NCBI GenBank assembly: GCA_012032075.1
Contig: JAAURU010000113.1
Coordinates: 1-9,321 of the forward strand
Direction of reading: 5' to 3'
Length of the DNA stretch: 9,321 nucleotides
Source: Flavobacterium sp.
Lineage (GTDB): Bacteria; Bacteroidota; Bacteroidia; Flavobacteriales; Flavobacteriaceae
In this document: positions 6,091 through 9,321 of the stretch, one piece after another
Position numbering within the stretch: position 1 is the stretch's first letter
Layout of the letters: each line of letters begins with the position of its first letter
Made by a program: the position numbers and the translations under genes
Notes under the pieces: model-generated
Seen by the model: the letters and a program-made list of their open reading frames with translations, nothing else
Told to the model about the DNA's origin: nothing
Databases searched by the model: none

Positions 6091-6568
6091 GATATAATTT
6101 TTTAAATCTTTTTGTATAAGTATCTATATATGTAGCACCCGTGTCTCCTGATAAAGTCATTGAGTGCAGTCCAAATTGAGTAAAACTAATTCGCATAATT
6201 GCAGTTTTGTCATCAATACCTTTAGCTAAATATGTTCTAATATCAGGAAATTTCTCTGCAAGACCCGCTTCCATAACTGGAGAATTATAAACTCTATAAT
6301 TCATTAAAACTCCATCCGCATTTGGGAAAGACATTATTACATTTGATGTTTTTCCGCTCAAATCAGTTGGAGCATTTGATAAGGCTAATTTAAATTCATC
6401 CAATTTTAAAGAAAAAATTTGATACTTGGAAGGCATAGTAGTTCTTTGAAATTTCTCAAAACTATTGGTTTTTTCAAAATTAGTTTTTGTCCAAAAAGTT
6501 TTTTGGGAATAAGCATTATTAAATAAAAAAAATAACGCTAATACTGTTAATAATAAATTGTTTTTCAT
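6083..6568 (-). CDS. N-terminal part of the same metalloprotease: signal peptide and propeptide
   Basis: This 161-codon frame begins with a Sec signal peptide (MKNNLLLTVLALFFLFNNAYS, likely cut before Gln22). A propeptide-like region follows, with NAPTDLSGKTSNVIMSFP and GDTGATYIDTYTK, a form seen in flavobacterial secreted reprolysins. It ends in an out-of-place tail (RFKKLYRV) and a stop at 6083-6085. Removing one A from the A5 run at 6109-6113 turns that tail into TKDLKNYIV and joins it directly to YKKSDLTNLKTFECG of the downstream frame. The span 3304-6568 is 3265 nt, one more than a multiple of three, as expected for a single insertion. The start is ATG 6568, with a promoter at 6589-6596. 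Without repair or frameshifting, the product would be an exported propeptide fragment with no protease activity. Confidence 0.88.
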   Translation of the reverse strand: MKNNLLLTVLALFFLFNNAYSQKTFWTKTNFEKTNSFEKFQRTTMPSKYQIFSLKLDEFKLALSNAPTDLSGKTSNVIMSFPNADGVLMNYRVYNSPVMEAGLAEKFPDIRTYLAKGIDDKTAIMRISFTQFGLHSMTLSGDTGATYIDTYTKRFKKLYRV

Positions 6569-6578
6569 TTTCTTATTG

Positions 6579-6592
6579 TTTGTTTAAACAAA
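6579..6592. repeat. 14-bp perfect palindrome at the promoter/start of the downstream protease gene
   Basis: TTTGTTTAAACAAA is a perfect palindrome. It overlaps the last four bases of the -7 box (6589-6596) and covers the expected transcription start. The position would suit an operator or an RNA structure at the 5' end, but AT-rich sequence produces such palindromes by chance fairly often. Confidence 0.4.
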
Positions 6593-6621
6593 AGTAATTG
6601 TAAAAAAGATAAGTTTGTAAA
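6589..6621 (-). promoter_or_regulatory. Promoter of the downstream metalloprotease gene
   Basis: On the minus strand TACTTTTG (6596 to 6589) matches TAnnTTTG exactly, 20 bases upstream of the ATG at 6568. A possible -33 element TTTAC lies at 6621-6617 with a 20-base spacer. The downstream protease can therefore be transcribed separately from the upstream copy, with a very short leader. Confidence 0.55.
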
Positions 6622-6656
6622 AAATGATGAGTATATAATAAAATCCTCTTTTTATA

Positions 6657-6670
6657 CAAATAATTATTTG
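6657..6670. repeat. 14-bp palindrome just after the upstream protease gene
   Basis: CAAATAATTATTTG is a perfect palindrome without a spacer, 4 bases beyond the stop codon at 6675-6677 (minus strand). No adjacent T tract follows on the minus strand, so it is a poor intrinsic terminator. No better terminator is seen in 6569-6674, so transcripts of the upstream protease may read into the downstream one. Confidence 0.3.
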
Positions 6671-6674
6671 CTAC

Positions 6675-9321
6675 TTATTCTACAATTATCCTTTTTACGG
6701 TTTTCTTATCGTCTTCTTGAATAGAAACCAAATAAATACCTTTTTGTACATTATTCAATTCAATATTTTGATTAAAAGTTCCATTATTTACAAACGATTT
6801 TTTATATACTTGTCTGCCACTTATATCATGAATGTTTATATCAATATTGCTTGATGTTTCAGATAAAAATTTAACTGTAAAACTTCCTTTATTTGGATTT
6901 GGAAACAAAGCAAAATCTTGAAATTCAAAATTATTTGAAGATAATGCTTGAACTGTACAAATATTTAAACTCCAACTATTCAAGGATCCTCCATCTAAAT
7001 CAAATCCGTCAGTAATTGATAAGGTCCATGTTCCGGTAGAGTTTAATCCATTAAATGCAGATAAAGACTGAGCTGGCAATACAGTACCAGATATTGCTGG
7101 ATTAGTACCACATACTATAGCTATCCCAGAATCATCAAAAGTTACATTAATATTATCATTTGAAGTACATCGACGATTAAATAATTCAACAATAGTTCCA
7201 CTTGGACTAGTTAATATAGCAGTTAAATCACCTACATATGTATGTGATAAATTTAATGATACGTTTACATCTGAAATACTCCCTCCTGAAGGAATAGTTA
7301 AAGTAGATGTAATCGTAGGAGCACCTGAACTTGAAATTGCAACTGGTACATTTGAAGAACTAGTAGTTGCGCAAGAAATAGTTCCAGTAGTAAAAGTAAA
7401 TGGACTACTATAAATTCCAGTACAAGTAGCGTTCTTTGGTAAAACTCTCCAAAAATATGTAGTGCCTTGAGTTAAACCACTAGCGCTATAAGAATTTGAT
7501 GTAACTGTTCCTGAACTAACAATAGCTGTAAAAGTATTATTTGTAGAAACTTGAACGTCATACGACGTTGCTACAGCAACTGAGTCCCATGTTAGTGTTA
7601 GTGATATATTCTGAGCGGTTGCATTATTTGATGGCGATAATAATGTTGCATTTGGAACACCTAGATTTAAAACAAAAGGAATATTATCAGTTATTGTACC
7701 AGAATTTGCTGTAGCCGTAATGTTGTAACTACCTGCTGCAACACCTGTGAGTCCATTTACCGTCATAGTAACAAGTCCGCTAGTAGCACCCATAGTAGGT
7801 GGATTAAATACTACACTTGAACCAGAAGGATTTCCCGTAGCACTAAAAGTTGCTGTTCCACTAAATCCACCCAAAGCACTATAATTAAAATTATAAACAG
7901 TCGAGGATCCTGTGCAAATTTGATTAGTTAGTGGCCCTGATTCAGATATTGCAAAAGTTGCTGTTGGTGTTACAATCGAGAAGTTAACATTCGAAATATC
8001 GAAAAAAATATTTTGATATCCTTTTACCATTACTCTATTTGTTGTCCCAACATTATTAGGAACAATAATTGTTGCGTTACCATTATTTGGAACTTGACTA
8101 GCAAGTTGTATCGGATAAGTCAATCCTCCATCTGTTGACAAAAAGATATCAACAAATGCAGTATTAACTCCATTAGCTGTAGTTCCAGCCACATCCCAAG
8201 ACACGTTTTGATTAGCTCCCACAAACCATGTTACAGCTGTGTTAGGAGAGTTAACTAAAAAAGGGCCAACATTAGCTGTTGTTACTGTCATGTCACCTCT
8301 TTTAGTCATTCCACCACCAACTCTATTATCTCTTACTGTTAAAGCAAAATTCATCGTTCTAGGAACGCTAGGAACAACTTCCCAAGTAGGAGCTATATTA
8401 TTATTGATTACATCCTGAATTCTAGGCATATATCTTTCTGGAGAATTTGATGGAGTCAAAGATCTAAAATTTGGTCCCGATGTTGCTGTTGGTAAAGGTG
8501 GTTGAGTAGAAACTTCATTATTATATTGTTCCCAACAGTAAGTTAAAGCGTCACCATTTGCGTCAGTAGCTGATCCTTTTAATATGAAAGGAGTACTCTT
8601 AGGAATGATAAAATTAGATCCAGCGTTAACAACTGGTGCAATGTTACCATTAGGCGCAATAGTTCTACATGATGCTGAAGCACTTGTAACAAAACTACTC
8701 ATTTGTAAAATACTTCTTGCATGGAAATAAGCATCAGAATTATTTTGAACATTTGGTGAACAAATACCAGCATAACCTAAAATTGTACTAGCGCTTCCTG
8801 GTTCATAAGCTGAAGCAGCTGATCTATTACATGCATTATTTTGAGTATGACTTGCACCCCATTGATGTCCCATTTCATGTGCAACATAGTCAATATCAAA
8901 AGGATCTCCAACTGGATTTATTTGTCCAGTAATCCCTCTGGCCTTTCCTGTTCCACAAACAGAAGCTAGTTGAGCAACACCAGAATCAGTAGTGCAGTAT
9001 CCATGACCCATATCATAATTCCCAAAACCAATAGCAGCATCAACAATAGGTTGAATTTCATCAATCATTGCTGGAGAATTTGTAAAATTATCTGAATCAA
9101 TAAAAATAATAAGATCATTATTAGCTACTAAATTCATTCTCAATGACATTTCTTTTTCATAAACACCATTTAAACGAGTCATACTTACAACCATTGCGGA
9201 TAAAACAACTGCTTTTTTTTGTGCAAGAGTAGCTGTTGTTGGAGTTCCTGCTGCATTCAAGTGAAATGCAGAATATTCTATTGTACATGCAATTGCTAAT
9301 CTATATTGTCTAAAGTTCCCA
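6675..9321 (-). CDS. Secreted reprolysin-like metalloprotease with T9SS sorting domain (N-terminus outside window)
   Basis: The frame is open from the right window edge (first full codon GGG at 9318-9320), giving 881 residues in view. A TTG at 9258-9260 could be read as a start, but the preceding codons (GNFRQYRLAIACTIEYSAFH) match the paralogue's catalytic domain, so the true start and its signal/propeptide lie beyond the window. Residues in view: metzincin domain to about 220 with HEMGHQWGASH at 148-158; PKD/cadherin-like and STDGGLTYPI modules to about 450; Ig-like region to about 553; fibronectin type III-like domain about 557-645 (YFWRVLPKN); P-domain about 655-790 (FDDSG, GTWTLSITD); T9SS sorting domain about 797-881 (FPNPNKG, KRIIVE). 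At the expected Met-turn the sequence is TILGYAGIC, with Leu181 where the paralogue has Met. It is probably a surface or extracellular zinc endopeptidase. It sits 106 nt upstream of its tandem paralogue, on the same strand. Confidence 0.93.
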   Translation of the reverse strand, partial: GNFRQYRLAIACTIEYSAFHLNAAGTPTTATLAQKKAVVLSAMVVSMTRLNGVYEKEMSLRMNLVANNDLIIFIDSDNFTNSPAMIDEIQPIVDAAIGFGNYDMGHGYCTTDSGVAQLASVCGTGKARGITGQINPVGDPFDIDYVAHEMGHQWGASHTQNNACNRSAASAYEPGSASTILGYAGICSPNVQNNSDAYFHARSILQMSSFVTSASASCRTIAPNGNIAPVVNAGSNFIIPKSTPFILKGSATDANGDALTYCWEQYNNEVSTQPPLPTATSGPNFRSLTPSNSPERYMPRIQDVINNNIAPTWEVVPSVPRTMNFALTVRDNRVGGGMTKRGDMTVTTANVGPFLVNSPNTAVTWFVGANQNVSWDVAGTTANGVNTAFVDIFLSTDGGLTYPIQLASQVPNNGNATIIVPNNVGTTNRVMVKGYQNIFFDISNVNFSIVTPTATFAISESGPLTNQICTGSSTVYNFNYSALGGFSGTATFSATGNPSGSSVVFNPPTMGATSGLVTMTVNGLTGVAAGSYNITATANSGTITDNIPFVLNLGVPNATLLSPSNNATAQNISLTLTWDSVAVATSYDVQVSTNNTFTAIVSSGTVTSNSYSASGLTQGTTYFWRVLPKNATCTGIYSSPFTFTTGTISCATTSSSNVPVAISSSGAPTITSTLTIPSGGSISDVNVSLNLSHTYVGDLTAILTSPSGTIVELFNRRCTSNDNINVTFDDSGIAIVCGTNPAISGTVLPAQSLSAFNGLNSTGTWTLSITDGFDLDGGSLNSWSLNICTVQALSSNNFEFQDFALFPNPNKGSFTVKFLSETSSNIDINIHDISGRQVYKKSFVNNGTFNQNIELNNVQKGIYLVSIQEDDKKTVKRIIVE

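Noticed and set aside
6083..6113. Programmed ribosomal frameshifting in the metalloprotease
   Set aside because: Joining the frames needs a +1 shift. I see no slow codon or stop at the slip site and no family precedent I know of. A simple A-run length change explains it.
9258..9260. TTG as the start codon of the upstream protease
   Set aside because: The frame stays open to the window edge, and the 20 codons before the TTG match the paralogue's catalytic domain, so this is an internal Leu codon.
1..9321. Search for mobile elements, CRISPR arrays, defence or toxin-antitoxin systems
   Set aside because: I saw no transposase, integrase, direct-repeat array, inverted-repeat pair flanking genes, or small two-gene toxin module. 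The only long repeat is the paralogous protease pair.

Overview
The window is a low-GC, AT-rich chromosomal segment that looks like Flavobacteriaceae, probably Flavobacterium or a close relative. The evidence is the gene order tRNA-Leu / prs / rplY / pth, several promoters of the Bacteroidetes TAnnTTTG type, A-rich sequence before start codons instead of Shine-Dalgarno sites, and two large secreted proteins with C-terminal type IX secretion (T9SS) sorting domains ending in K-R-I-[VI]-V-E.

Left part (1-2670), housekeeping. A tRNA-Leu on the minus strand is cut by the left edge. It diverges from prs (PRPP synthetase, nucleotide precursor supply). Next come rplY (ribosomal protein L25/Ctc) and pth (peptidyl-tRNA hydrolase), both translation genes. 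prs and pth have recognisable promoters and rplY is followed by a clear hairpin terminator. rplY as written is broken by two opposite 1-nt indels: about one base is missing near 1258-1261 and one is extra near 1819. The real gene is read as 1241-1846 and not as the longer open frame 1318-1998, which runs through the terminator and a structured intergenic element. That element (about 1931-1996, minus strand) resembles a short structured motif common between genes in flavobacteria and is the best non-coding RNA candidate here.

Middle (2650-3290). A small putative lipoprotein gene with its own promoter lies inside and after the end of pth. It ends at a hairpin that serves mainly the convergent gene from the right.

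Right part (3304-9321), minus strand. Two tandem paralogous genes encode large secreted reprolysin-like zinc metalloproteases. Their architecture is signal peptide and propeptide, metzincin catalytic domain (HExxHxxGxxH), Ig/PKD-like modules, fibronectin type III-like domain, P-domain and T9SS sorting domain. The downstream copy (3304-6568) is split by a 1-nt frameshift at an A run just before the catalytic domain. The upstream copy (6675 to beyond 9321) is open throughout but lacks its N-terminus, which lies outside the window. It carries Leu instead of Met at the expected Met-turn position.

I see no mobile element, CRISPR array, phage gene or defence system. Three indels in 9.3 kb, in otherwise well-conserved genes, point either to consensus-sequence errors or to gene decay. 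That should be settled before any biological reading of the broken genes.
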